A DNA stretch of 24,643 nt from JBNKDD01 sp050288085 (GCA_050288085.1 JBNKDD010000053.1:1-24643); one strand, 5' to 3'. Numbered from the stretch's first letter, positions 6,987 to 15,680 are shown. A program made the numbers and translations. The notes: generated from the sequence alone by a model not told the origin.

Positions 6987-7637
6987 ATGACCAACCATAC
7001 CCTGAACGAAGCGACGAAAGATTGGCGACATTGGATACCCACGATCCTTCGTATCCTGGCTGTCATTTGCCTGGCCGTTTCCATCCTGTTTCCTTACTGG
7101 CATATGACGCTGCTCGCCCCACAGTATCCTGATGGCTTGAGTATCCGTGTTTTTGTTGACTCGATGATAGGTGATGAAGATCCAACGCTCGACGAGGTAC
7201 ACGAGATTGATGGGCTTAACCATTACATCGGCATGCGTCCCATGAGCGAAGCAGCCGGTTTTGAACGCTCAATAGCTATTCCGGTTGTCATCATATTCGC
7301 AGCTCTTGTCTTGATTGCCGCTGTCTGGAGAAGTAGATGGTCCTGGCTGCTTACCGTGCCAACATTCGTATGGCCCGCTGCCTTTTTAGCCGACCTGGCC
7401 TATTGGTTACGTTTATACGGCAACACACTCGACCCCAGTGCCCCTCTGTCCAGCGCCATCAAACCGTTTACTCCGCCCGTGCTTGGTGTGGGAACGGTAG
7501 GGCAGTTTAAGACCATCATGACGGTAGGGACAGGTTGGTACTTTGCGTTGGCAGCTTCACTGTGTGTGCTGGCGGCAGCACTGGCACATTCTCGAATGAG
7601 CCGCTTGAAAGATGATCAAGACGACACTGACCAATGA
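6987..7637 (+). CDS. NosB-like membrane protein of clade II nos clusters
   Basis: 216 aa, about four transmembrane helices (about 18-42, 95-114, 119-143, 181-201). The first extracytoplasmic loop carries H39-M40 and the motifs A-P-Q-Y-P-D-G-L (44-51) and L-N-H-Y-I-G-M (77-83); His and Met there could bind copper. A second loop has F-T-P-P-V-L-G (161-167). Clade II nos clusters commonly place a membrane protein of unknown biochemical role, NosB, directly after nosZ. The position and topology fit, but I cannot prove homology. It overlaps nosD by 4 nt (ATGA). The ribosome site before its ATG is weak. Confidence 0.8.
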   Translation: MTNHTLNEATKDWRHWIPTILRILAVICLAVSILFPYWHMTLLAPQYPDGLSIRVFVDSMIGDEDPTLDEVHEIDGLNHYIGMRPMSEAAGFERSIAIPVVIIFAALVLIAAVWRSRWSWLLTVPTFVWPAAFLADLAYWLRLYGNTLDPSAPLSSAIKPFTPPVLGVGTVGQFKTIMTVGTGWYFALAASLCVLAAALAHSRMSRLKDDQDDTDQ

Positions 7638-9961
7638 TTAGATTAAGACAACGGCTGGTTTACGCCGCATTTTTCTGTGCATTCCTGAGCCTATCAATTC
7701 CTGTTCAAGCTGATAGCGGCGAGCCTTTAATTGTCTCACCGGAAGGGCCGTATTTATCAATAGATGAGGCGCTTGCTGTGGCACAGGATGGGGATGTCAT
7801 TGAGGTGCATGGCGGCATATACCCTGCGCCCCTGGTCGTGGAGACAGGCGTTTCCTTGATTGGGATTGACAATCCCATTATTGATGGGAATGGAGAGGGC
7901 ACCTTAGTCTTCATCAACGCGCCTGATGTACGCTTTCAAGGCTTTACCCTTCGTAATTCCGGCAGCAATCTCCACGACGAAGACTCCGGCATTGTCGTGC
8001 AGGCTCCCCGTGTGACCATCGAAGATAACTTATTAGAAGATGTTTTATTTGGAATCTATCTCGCCAATGCATCTGATGGGATAGTCCGCAATAACACCAT
8101 TATTGGTAGAGAAGTGGATTTACCGCTTCGGGGAGATGGCATCCGAATCTGGTATAGCAATAACACGCTCCTATCCGGCAATGAGGTCACCAACACCCGT
8201 GATACGCTCATCTGGTTTGCCGATGGCATTACGATTGAAGGCAACCACTTATTCAATAACCGGTATGGCATCCACTTCATGTACAGCAGCAATGCCCAAA
8301 TGCGCCGCAATGTCTTTGAGGGCAACTCGGTGGGTGTCTTTATGATGCACTCTACGGGTCTGACCGCAGTTGAAAACCTGTTTATTGATAATCGGGGTCC
8401 AAGTGGTTATGGGATTGCTTTGAAAGATATGGATGAGGTCATCGTCGAGGACAATATTTCCATCAACAACCGTGTTGGCCTTTATGTCGACAACTCACCA
8501 TCGGCCTTTGATGGGCACAACTTCTTTACCGGCAATGTTTTTGGCTACAACAATATCGGTGTGATGACCCTGCCTGCCGTCGAACGTAATGTTTTCCAAT
8601 CCAATACTTTTCTGGAAAACGGCCAACAGGTCAGCACGCGAGGGCGTGGGACCATGCAGGGCAATATCTGGATGACGGATGGGCTCGGCAATTATTGGAG
8701 CGACTATGTGGGGTACGATGAAAATCGGGATGGAGTAGGTGAGTTACCCTATCGGGCTGAAAACCTGTTCGAAAGCCTCGCAGATCAACATCCAGTTTTA
8801 CGCCTTTTTACCTACAGCCCTGCCAGTCAGGCAATTGACTTCGCCGCCACCGCCTTCCCAATGCTGCTGCCGGAACCCAAACTGATCGATAAAGCACCGA
8901 TGACACACTACGTTTTACCAGCCATTCTGACAACAAACGAAGGTACTACTTCCAGGCCCCTCTTTGGAGCCGCTCTGGTCTTGATCGGATTGGGTGCTGC
9001 CCCATTTATCAGGCGCAAGTTTGATAGCGGAATGCATCGCACCGGCCAATCAATTAGTTTCAATCAGGAAGCTAACATGATCGCTGTGAAGAATTTGACT
9101 AAACAGTATGACCATTTTAAGGCGCTTGACGATGTTTCGTTTAAGGTCCAGCCTGGTGAATCGGTGGCTCTGTGGGGAACGAATGGAGCGGGAAAAACAA
9201 CAGCTCTAAAGTGTATGCTGGGCCTGATCCCTTTTGAGGGAGTACTTAAAGTAAATGGCATAGATATCCACCACAACAGCAAAGCCGCTCGCGCCATTAT
9301 TGGCTATGTACCACAGGAGACCGTTTTTTATGATCTGACTGTGCGTGAAACACTCCACTTCTTTGCTCAACTCAAGAAAGCGCCTCAGGACAATATTCCA
9401 GTGGTACTTGACTATGTGCAGCTCAGCCAGCAGATAGATAAGCCGGTGAATACCCTTTCTGGCGGCATGAAACAACGCCTGGCTTTAGCCGTTGCGCTGC
9501 TATCGGACCCGCCGGTTTTAGTCCTTGACGAACCTACAGCTAACCTTGACGCCAAAGCCCGTTATGATTTTGTTCATTTGGTGCGGTCACTGAAGCAATC
9601 AGGCAAGACTATCGTGTTTGCTTCCCACCGTCTTGAGGAAGTTGAGAGCCTGGCAGAGCGCGTTCTGGTATTGGAGCATGGAAAGTTAGCTTTTGAATGT
9701 CATCCCGGAGAGCTCTCCCAGAAGGCAGGGATGCAAAAGTGGATGCGCATCCGGGTGGCGACCGACCAACTTGAAAGCGCGCTGCGGTTGCTAAGAAACG
9801 AGGGTTTTGCTCCCAGACCCAACGCCCATGCACTTTATGTGGATATCCACCTCAAAGACAAAATCATGCCATTACGCATTCTGGAATCGGCGGCGATCAA
9901 CGTTGAGGATTTCGATCTGGTAGATGCAAATGCATTACCCTCCCAGGATGGAATCACATGA
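7634..9961 (+). CDS. NosD-NosF fusion: periplasmic maturation protein joined to ABC ATPase
   Basis: 775 aa, a full-length NosD joined to a full-length NosF. Residues 1-26 form a Sec signal peptide (cut after V-Q-A). About 30-400 is a right-handed parallel beta-helix typical of NosD. A single helix spans 442-459 and ends in Arg-Arg-Lys, predicting that what follows is cytoplasmic. From M482 on there is a complete ABC ATPase: Walker A G515-T523, Q-loop Q561, LSGGM 608-612, Walker B 628-634, H-loop H665. In other bacteria NosD, NosF and NosY are separate and form a membrane complex for NosZ maturation. The ATG of codon 482 (9077) has AGGAAG 5 nt upstream, so free NosF could also be made. A one-base indel could also have produced the fusion; see findings. 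Confidence 0.93.
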   Translation: MIRLRQRLVYAAFFCAFLSLSIPVQADSGEPLIVSPEGPYLSIDEALAVAQDGDVIEVHGGIYPAPLVVETGVSLIGIDNPIIDGNGEGTLVFINAPDVRFQGFTLRNSGSNLHDEDSGIVVQAPRVTIEDNLLEDVLFGIYLANASDGIVRNNTIIGREVDLPLRGDGIRIWYSNNTLLSGNEVTNTRDTLIWFADGITIEGNHLFNNRYGIHFMYSSNAQMRRNVFEGNSVGVFMMHSTGLTAVENLFIDNRGPSGYGIALKDMDEVIVEDNISINNRVGLYVDNSPSAFDGHNFFTGNVFGYNNIGVMTLPAVERNVFQSNTFLENGQQVSTRGRGTMQGNIWMTDGLGNYWSDYVGYDENRDGVGELPYRAENLFESLADQHPVLRLFTYSPASQAIDFAATAFPMLLPEPKLIDKAPMTHYVLPAILTTNEGTTSRPLFGAALVLIGLGAAPFIRRKFDSGMHRTGQSISFNQEANMIAVKNLTKQYDHFKALDDVSFKVQPGESVALWGTNGAGKTTALKCMLGLIPFEGVLKVNGIDIHHNSKAARAIIGYVPQETVFYDLTVRETLHFFAQLKKAPQDNIPVVLDYVQLSQQIDKPVNTLSGGMKQRLALAVALLSDPPVLVLDEPTANLDAKARYDFVHLVRSLKQSGKTIVFASHRLEEVESLAERVLVLEHGKLAFECHPGELSQKAGMQKWMRIRVATDQLESALRLLRNEGFAPRPNAHALYVDIHLKDKIMPLRILESAAINVEDFDLVDANALPSQDGIT

Positions 9962-10818
9962 TAGACCTTAGAAACATCCTTACGATTACTCGAAAAGAAA
10001 TCAGGGATGCTCTACGCAACAGGTGGTTTTTGTTATACACCTTTTCCTTTGCCGGGCTGGCTCTGGCATTTGCTGTTCTTTCTCAACCCGACACCACATT
10101 GCTGAGATTAAGTGGCTTTGGGCGTACCGCTGCCAGCCTGATCAATCTGGCTTTGTTCTTCATCCCCCTGATTGGCTTGACTCTGGGGGCGCTAAGCATT
10201 GCCAATGAACGGGAAAGGGGCGTGCTGGATTACCTGATGACTCAACCGATCAGCACAACCGAGATTCTACTTGGCAAGTACCTGGGATTGTCTGGGGCAC
10301 TGCTGTCTTCTTTATGCCTGGGATTTGGTCTCTCCGCTGGAGTCTTGAGCCTGAGAGGATCAGGAGGTGCTGTTGCTGGCTATGTTTTGATGGTTGGACT
10401 GGCCTGTTTATTGGGGCTGGCAATGCTCAGTCTGGGTTTTCTGCTATCCGTCATGACGCACAAAACTTCTGTCGCACTGGGAAGCGCAATTTTCCTCTGG
10501 CTGTTCCTGGTTTTCGTCGGGGACCTGGGCCTGATGGGAACGGCTGTCGTGACCAAACTTCCCATTGAGCAAGTCTTCTTTGTGGCTGCTATCAACCCTT
10601 TAGAGATGTTCAAAATATCCGCCATCCTGAGCATCCAGGCTCACCTGGAAGTGCTGGGGCCAGCCGGAATCTATGCGACTCACCAATTTGGAGATAGTTT
10701 GCTCCCGATTCTGACCGGCGGCCTGTTCTTATGGATTCTTGTACCTCTGCTTGGTGCTTTAAAGCTATTCACTGGCAAAACAATATCTAAATCTAAATCA
10801 GGAAGGAAAACATTATGA
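9958..10818 (+). CDS. nosY: NosY, ABC-2 type permease of the NosDFY complex
   Basis: 286 aa with about six transmembrane helices. The cytoplasmic N-terminus reads T-R-K-E-I-R-D-A-L-R-N-R-W, the usual ABC-2 coupling region. A second signature, N-E-R-E-R-G-V-L-D-Y-L-M-T-Q-P-I-S, follows the second helix. It overlaps the upstream nosDF gene by ATGA and the cytochrome gene downstream by ATGA, so translation is coupled. It should be the membrane core that links the NosF ATPase to periplasmic NosD during sulfur/copper delivery for the CuZ site. Confidence 0.95.
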   Translation: MIDLRNILTITRKEIRDALRNRWFLLYTFSFAGLALAFAVLSQPDTTLLRLSGFGRTAASLINLALFFIPLIGLTLGALSIANERERGVLDYLMTQPISTTEILLGKYLGLSGALLSSLCLGFGLSAGVLSLRGSGGAVAGYVLMVGLACLLGLAMLSLGFLLSVMTHKTSVALGSAIFLWLFLVFVGDLGLMGTAVVTKLPIEQVFFVAAINPLEMFKISAILSIQAHLEVLGPAGIYATHQFGDSLLPILTGGLFLWILVPLLGALKLFTGKTISKSKSGRKTL

Positions 10819-11189
10819 AACGCGTTTTATCAATCCTATTGTTGGCAGCACTGCTGGTCACCGCCTGTGGGGGTGGGGGTAATCCGAACTCTGGATACGA
10901 TAAAGCTACCTTGAGAGCTGGCAAACAAACCTTTGATTCAATTTGCTCGGCCTGTCATGGGCCGGATGCTCACGGCCTGCCGAATCTTGGCGTCGATCTC
11001 ATTGCCAGCGAGTTCGTAGGAAACTCGACCAATGATGAGCTGGTTGAATTTGTAAAAACCGGACGCCCGGTCTTTGATCCGGCGAATACATCGGGTGTCG
11101 AGATGCCTCCACGAGCTGGTGACCCGACCCTGACTGATGAAGAGATACTGAATACCATTATCTATCTGCGCTCTTTGAGAGAAGAATGA
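10815..11189 (+). CDS. Lipoprotein monoheme cytochrome c (NosC-like)
   Basis: 124 aa. A lipoprotein signal ends at L-V-T-A-C18, followed by a Gly-rich tether and a class I cytochrome c domain. Heme attachment is C44-S-A-C47-H48, and the likely axial ligand is M97 in G-V-E-M-P-P-R. Clade II nos clusters often carry such small cytochromes (NosC), thought to pass electrons to NosZ CuA. Because both this protein and NosZ have lipid anchors, they would meet on the outer membrane-leaflet face. It overlaps nosY by ATGA and is followed by nosL after 1 nt. Confidence 0.93.
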   Translation: MKRVLSILLLAALLVTACGGGGNPNSGYDKATLRAGKQTFDSICSACHGPDAHGLPNLGVDLIASEFVGNSTNDELVEFVKTGRPVFDPANTSGVEMPPRAGDPTLTDEEILNTIIYLRSLREE

Positions 11190-11190
11190 A

Positions 11191-11634
11191 ATGAAACGAT
11201 TCTCCCTACTTGTACTGCTGGTGATATTCGTATGTGCTGGCTGCACACAGACTCAGGGGGAGGTAAAGCCGCCTGAAATCCACTATGGAGAAGACATCTG
11301 TGAAGTATGCGGGATGATCATCTCAGAAGCGCGCTTTGCATCTGCCTGTGTTACCACCGATGGGCAAGAGCACATCTTTGATGGTATCGGCGAAATGCTG
11401 ATTTTTTATCATGCCCAGGAACAAGATACTATACTGCAGTGTTTCGTCCACGACTATGTAACTGAGGGGTGGTTAGCAGCTGAGGGGGCCACCTTCGTTA
11501 TCGGCGATAATATTCACACGCCAATGGGATTCGGGATTGTGGCTGTGGGAACGCAGGAAGCGGCTGATACATTGGCGCTCGAATCTGGGGGCACAACATA
11601 TACTTGGCCTCAACTTCTCGCGAGAGATGGGTAA
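11191..11634 (+). CDS. nosL: NosL copper-chaperone lipoprotein
   Basis: 147 aa. A lipoprotein signal ends C-A-G-C18. The mature N-terminus has the NosL copper motif C37-E-V-C40-G-M42, followed by a compact alpha/beta domain (about 45-140) of the NosL fold. NosL delivers Cu(I) for NosZ assembly. It is the last gene of the cluster, starting 1 nt after the cytochrome stop. The 238 bp to the next gene hold no clear intrinsic terminator and no obvious FNR or CRP box. Confidence 0.95.
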   Translation: MKRFSLLVLLVIFVCAGCTQTQGEVKPPEIHYGEDICEVCGMIISEARFASACVTTDGQEHIFDGIGEMLIFYHAQEQDTILQCFVHDYVTEGWLAAEGATFVIGDNIHTPMGFGIVAVGTQEAADTLALESGGTTYTWPQLLARDG

Positions 11635-11872
11635 CTCCAAATAGCAAGTCGCTACGTAAGGCGAACCATTCACAAATAAGTGAGGCAATTGTCAAGTGAA
11701 TTCGGTATCCTCAGATTAGGGATGGCAAGCGAGCATAACATAGACTTACATAAAAGCGGCCTTATCCTGAGGTAGGGTTAAAACGAACACCAAGCCTCAT
11801 GTTTCGTTGATGAACCTTGCTCCCTACCTCTTCGTTTTCATTAAGGACATTCTGCGCCATCTGGAGGGGCCG

Positions 11873-13198
11873 ATGCCGCATTTACTCCCATCCAATTTGC
11901 ATCACGTTGTCATCATCGGCGGTGGTTTTGGTGGTCTGAACGCCGCTCGCGCGCTGCGCCGCGCTCCTGTCCGTATCACTCTGATAGACCGCCATAATCA
12001 CCATCTCTTTCAACCCTTGCTCTATCAGGTCGCGACAGGGAGCCTCTCCCCGGCGAATATCGCCGCCCCACTGCGGGCCATTCTCAAACGCCAAAAGAAT
12101 GTCCGGGTACTGCTGGGCGAAATCACCACCATCGATCCAGATCAGAAGCGCTTGACTCTCCACAATGGCGACATACTGAACTACGATACCCTCATCGTTG
12201 CGACCGGTGTCCACCACGACTACTTCGGCCACGATCACTGGGCAGATTATGCCCCTGGCCTGAAGACCATCGACGATGCCACTTACATGCGAAAGCGTAT
12301 CCTGCTGGCCTTCGAAGCTGCCGAACACCTGGGCCACCACGATTCGAGCGAACGCGCCGCGTGGCTCACCTTTATTGTGGTCGGCGGTGGCCCGACGGGA
12401 GTTGAACTGGCGGGCGCATTGGGTGAAATTGCCAACGACACCCTCAAGCATGATTTCCATGCCATCAATCCCACAGACGCCCATATTATCCTCGTTGAGG
12501 GTCAAGAGCGTATCCTGCCCACCTTTCCGGCTTCCCTGTCGACCCATGCAGAGGCCGCACTCCACCACCTTGGGGCACAGATACGAACCAGGGCGTTGGT
12601 CACCGAGATTAACTCAGAAACTGTCACGCTTAAATATCAGTCTGATGGTCGCGAGGAACGAATCCCGGCTCGCACCGTGCTCTGGGCAGCAGGTATGCGT
12701 GCCTCCGCGCTGGGCAACGTGTTGGCTGAAACCACCGGTGTTGAACTGGATCACACCGGGCGTGTGATCGTCCAACCTGACCTCACACTGCCGGATCATC
12801 CAGAGATATTCGTGGTAGGCGACCTGGCCCACATCACTTACCAAAACAGTCCACCTTTGCCCGGCGTTGCACAGGTTGCCATTCAGGGTGGACGCTATGC
12901 CGCTCGACGTATCAAAGCACGGCTGCGTGGCGATCTGGAAGACAAGCCATTCCGCTACCGCGACCTGGGCAGCATGGCGACTATCGGTCGTGCTGCCGCG
13001 GTCTGCGATTTTGGCTGGCTGCGGCTGTGGGGCTTCCCCGGCTGGTTGGCCTGGCTTTTCGTTCACCTCATGAATCTCGTCGAGTTCGAAAACCGCCTGC
13101 TGGTTTTCATCCAGTGGATGTGGTCATACTTTACCTTTAACCGCTCTGCCCGTCTCATTACCGGCGAAGTTTTTCATATTATGGGGCGAAAATCTTAG
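11873..13198 (+). CDS. ndh: Type II NADH dehydrogenase (NDH-2)
   Basis: 441 aa from ATG 11873. FAD-binding Rossmann motif I-I-G-G-G-F-G-G-L (about 14-22), a second dinucleotide motif V-V-G-G-G-P-T-G-V-E-L (about 168-178), then F-V-V-G-D-L near the C-terminal third (FAD). The final 50 residues are aromatic and hydrophobic (L-W-G-F-P-G-W-L-A-W-L), the membrane-docking region of NDH-2. It oxidises NADH to reduce quinone without pumping protons. The frame opens earlier (11807), but GGAGG 5 nt before ATG 11873 and the immediate start of the Rossmann fold decide the start. Likely a monocistronic neighbour of the nos cluster that feeds the quinone pool. A nitroreductase-like or sulfide:quinone role is less likely. 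Confidence 0.93.
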   Translation: MPHLLPSNLHHVVIIGGGFGGLNAARALRRAPVRITLIDRHNHHLFQPLLYQVATGSLSPANIAAPLRAILKRQKNVRVLLGEITTIDPDQKRLTLHNGDILNYDTLIVATGVHHDYFGHDHWADYAPGLKTIDDATYMRKRILLAFEAAEHLGHHDSSERAAWLTFIVVGGGPTGVELAGALGEIANDTLKHDFHAINPTDAHIILVEGQERILPTFPASLSTHAEAALHHLGAQIRTRALVTEINSETVTLKYQSDGREERIPARTVLWAAGMRASALGNVLAETTGVELDHTGRVIVQPDLTLPDHPEIFVVGDLAHITYQNSPPLPGVAQVAIQGGRYAARRIKARLRGDLEDKPFRYRDLGSMATIGRAAAVCDFGWLRLWGFPGWLAWLFVHLMNLVEFENRLLVFIQWMWSYFTFNRSARLITGEVFHIMGRKS

Positions 13199-13313
13199 CA
13201 ATGTAATGAGTCGTGACACGAATCTTACTCCGGATCCAGTTCAGGCGAATAATCCGAATTAGTGTAATGGTACCATCTTAAATATGGGATTAGGAATTTG
13301 AGAGAGCATTCGG

Positions 13314-13339
13314 AGGGGGCAAGCTGTAGCCCACCCCCT
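13314..13339. terminator. Hairpin between convergent ndh and the minus-strand membrane gene
   Basis: AGGGGG (13314-13319) pairs with CCCCCT (13334-13339), with a possible inner GGGC/GCCC pairing. It lies just after the end of ndh and just before the end of the convergent gene at 13347, where a shared terminator is expected. No long T-run follows. The rest of 13199-13346 shows nothing recognisable. Confidence 0.5.
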
Positions 13340-13346
13340 ATTTGAT

Positions 13347-14246
13347 TCATGGGGTTTCGACCGGGTCAAGCAGGGCGATCAGGCCCAGCATCCCGATATT
13401 GGCAAACAACAAGGGCGCGAGGAAGGGTGCACCCCGGATAAAGCGCTCAACGATCAGTGTGCCGCGCGTGGTCAGGTTATCGTCGACATGCAGCCAGGCC
13501 CCGATCAGACTGACCACGATCATCAACACCATGATCGCAATATAGGTGATCAGGTCGCCTTTGTTAGGCTGGTTGATGGCCCCCAGCATGGCAGCCGTCA
13601 CCACCGCCAGCACACCAACCGCCGTTGGCAGCCACAGCCAGGGATTGACAAAGCCGGTGCGGGCATGGTCAAACACGGCGCTGAACACCGTCGCCAGTGC
13701 GCCCATCGACACAATGAAGAAGTACGCGCGGGTTTTGCTGTAGGGCAGCGTCAGGCGGCGCTGACCGAGCAGCCGCAGCACGCCGCTGTCCGGCGGGTCT
13801 TCGATCCAGGCCGCGCTGATCCCCAGCAAACCGACCATCGAGAACATCAGCGGGCCAACAACCGGCGGGGCCCAGACCAGCAAGTCAACGGTGACGCGCT
13901 GGCCGCTTGGCCCGGCAGGCAAGATCGCTCGGACGATGTGGAAGTAGGCTCCCAGCAGTCCGACCACGATACTCGCCAGCAGAACGATGGTCGCCAGTAC
14001 TGTTGCCACAGGACGTGCCCGCAGCGCGATCAATCCGGCGACCAACAGCACCAACCCGGCCACCGGCCCAAAGATGATAGGGATCCATTCATTGGGGACT
14101 ATTGTCCCGCTGATGCTGTGCGCCAGGTAGATATCGATGCCGAGGAAGATCAGGTTGATCGCGGCCATCAGCATCATCAGTTGATCGCGGGAGAGCGGCA
14201 GCTTAACGCGCCGGATGGCGGGGAAAACAGTCGCCAGGTGGTACAT
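13347..14246 (-). CDS. Eight-helix membrane protein made of two copies of a four-helix unit
   Basis: 299 aa, not a family I recognise. About eight helices. Residues 25-150 and 176-295 are an internal duplication: G-A-Y-F-H103 matches G-A-W-L-H253, H43 matches H194 (offset 150-151 both times), and A-P-P-V-V-G-P-L matches A-P-F-L-A-P-L. Apart from H3, these four are the only histidines, and each is in or at the end of a helix, so they are natural candidates for heme b or metal ligands. It starts 2 nt after the octaheme cytochrome gene ends, so the two are surely co-expressed. I infer a quinone-interacting or membrane-anchoring partner for that cytochrome. Confidence 0.85.
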   Translation of the reverse strand: MYHLATVFPAIRRVKLPLSRDQLMMLMAAINLIFLGIDIYLAHSISGTIVPNEWIPIIFGPVAGLVLLVAGLIALRARPVATVLATIVLLASIVVGLLGAYFHIVRAILPAGPSGQRVTVDLLVWAPPVVGPLMFSMVGLLGISAAWIEDPPDSGVLRLLGQRRLTLPYSKTRAYFFIVSMGALATVFSAVFDHARTGFVNPWLWLPTAVGVLAVVTAAMLGAINQPNKGDLITYIAIMVLMIVVSLIGAWLHVDDNLTTRGTLIVERFIRGAPFLAPLLFANIGMLGLIALLDPVETP

Positions 14247-14248
14247 GG

Positions 14249-15553
14249 CTACTGCCCTGCCTCTTCCACTTCGATCCCGGCTTCTTCCAGCTTATCGTTC
14301 GTCATCTCGCGCAGTTCGGCCAGATCGTGGAGCACCTCATAGGCACCGTGCCACTGGGTGTAATCCGGCCCCTGCATCCACATACCGAACTTGGCTGTGC
14401 GGCCCCAGTGATGCCAGGTATTGAAGAAGGTGAAATCTATCGGCTCGTCGAAAGGAGCATCGGTCATCAGGCCGTTCTCTTGCAACGGCGCGATGATCTC
14501 GCGGCTCTCCAGCACCCAGGCATTGACCTGCTCGGTACCGGCATCGGCAGCGGTGTAGAAATCATCCAGGAATTCATTGTTGTGGCATTCCTGGCAAACG
14601 CTCTGCATCCGCACCTTATTATCCTGCCAGGCCGGGCGGCGCTCACTAACCGAGGCAAACAGATACCAGGTCAGGCGGTCACCCACGTCATGAGTGGTCG
14701 CTGCCCCGCCAAAACCGCTCATATGGCAGGTGGCACAGGTCGGAGCCGGGAAGTCTTCTACCGTCAGCGTGCCGGGTTCGGCGTCCCAGTTCCAATCATC
14801 GCCGCCGGTATGATAGGCAATGCCATGCGGCGATTCGGTGTAGATTTCGTACTGCGGGTGGTCCGGCCCGATGTGGCAGTAGTTGCAGGTCTCTGGCTTG
14901 CGAACCTGCTCCAGGCTAAACTCGTGGCGCAGGTGGCACTTCTGACACTCGCCAACCGAACCATCCGCTGCCGGTTTGCCAACGTTATGGCAGGATTCAC
15001 AGGCGAATTCGGTCACCGCTTCGGTTTCGAGCTGATACAGGGCATTGCGTGCCTGGTCAGGGTTGAAGCTGCCTTCGGGGATCGCTTCGTACATGGCGAG
15101 GTGCTCATCAGACAGGTCTTCCGCGCCATTGTAGGCAACATACGCCGGGAGCCCGTGACGGCTCTGGTTGAATTGGGCGACTTCGCTGGAGTGACACTTC
15201 TCGCACATCGCGGTCGTCGGTGAGGCAAGCACATAGGTCCCTTCATGCTCCTCTGAACCGGGATAACCGGCCTTGACCTCGTGGCAGTCCTGACACTCAA
15301 CTTCTGCTGCCGCCATCGTACTATGACCATACTGGGTAACAATGCCGGGTGTAGTGCGCTGGTGACAGACCACACACTCGTTGCGGCTGTTCTCCAACGC
15401 ATTGACCCTTTCGCCCTCGGCGGCAGTGATACGAGGTTCACCACCGATAGCCTGGATGATCAGCGCCAGTCCCAACACGATGATCACCACCACCAACGCG
15501 ACGATCAGCACCCGCACAGAACGCAGCGGATTCTGTTCGCTGTCCTGAGACAT
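14249..15553 (-). CDS. Octaheme cytochrome c of the HAO family, membrane anchored
   Basis: 434 aa. An uncleaved-looking N-terminal helix (about 14-37) anchors it. Eight CxxCH sites begin at C60, C87, C117, C185, C203, C223, C273 and C320. After the sixth comes G-P-D231-H232-P-Q-Y-E-I-Y with S-P-H-G, the conserved active-site stretch of hydroxylamine oxidoreductase (Asp267/His268 in Nitrosomonas HAO). The C-terminus (about 393-420, G-P-D-Y-T-Q-W-H-G-A-Y-E) is also HAO-like. Whether the Tyr that cross-links heme P460 is present (Y398 or Y405 are candidates) decides between hydroxylamine/NO oxidation and a reductive role, and cannot be settled by eye. AAGGAGG sits 5 nt before the ATG. It forms an operon with the duplicated membrane protein. 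Confidence 0.92.
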   Translation of the reverse strand: MSQDSEQNPLRSVRVLIVALVVVIIVLGLALIIQAIGGEPRITAAEGERVNALENSRNECVVCHQRTTPGIVTQYGHSTMAAAEVECQDCHEVKAGYPGSEEHEGTYVLASPTTAMCEKCHSSEVAQFNQSRHGLPAYVAYNGAEDLSDEHLAMYEAIPEGSFNPDQARNALYQLETEAVTEFACESCHNVGKPAADGSVGECQKCHLRHEFSLEQVRKPETCNYCHIGPDHPQYEIYTESPHGIAYHTGGDDWNWDAEPGTLTVEDFPAPTCATCHMSGFGGAATTHDVGDRLTWYLFASVSERRPAWQDNKVRMQSVCQECHNNEFLDDFYTAADAGTEQVNAWVLESREIIAPLQENGLMTDAPFDEPIDFTFFNTWHHWGRTAKFGMWMQGPDYTQWHGAYEVLHDLAELREMTNDKLEEAGIEVEEAGQ

Positions 15554-15658
15554 AAATCCTCCTTAGTTTTTGGGGGCAAATAAATGAAATAAGCGAGGGA
15601 GAGTTCCCTCTGAGGACAGGAGTCGATAGGCGCTTCTCCTCATCAACCCGGCATAGCA

Positions 15659-15680
15659 AGATGCGAGAACGTTATCATCT
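15659..15680. promoter_or_regulatory. Inverted repeat upstream of the octaheme gene
   Basis: AGATG and CATCT arms (5 bp) flank a 12-bp spacer about 105-125 bp before ATG 15553. It could be an operator. Nearby A/T-rich sequence (15681-15706) may contain the promoter, but no convincing -35/-10 pair or FNR/CRP box was found. The rest of 15554-15717 shows only the AAGGAGG ribosome site. Confidence 0.3.

Noticed and set aside
11882..12568. Minus-strand frame inside ndh
   Set aside because: Complement of the FAD/NAD-binding domain; no ribosome site or motif.
13488..14342. 284-codon plus-strand frame over the duplicated membrane protein
   Set aside because: Gln/His/Asp-rich composition typical of the complement of a membrane-protein gene.
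14327..15223. 298-codon plus-strand frame inside the octaheme gene
   Set aside because: Shadow of the minus-strand cytochrome, which has eight heme motifs in frame; no family features in this frame.
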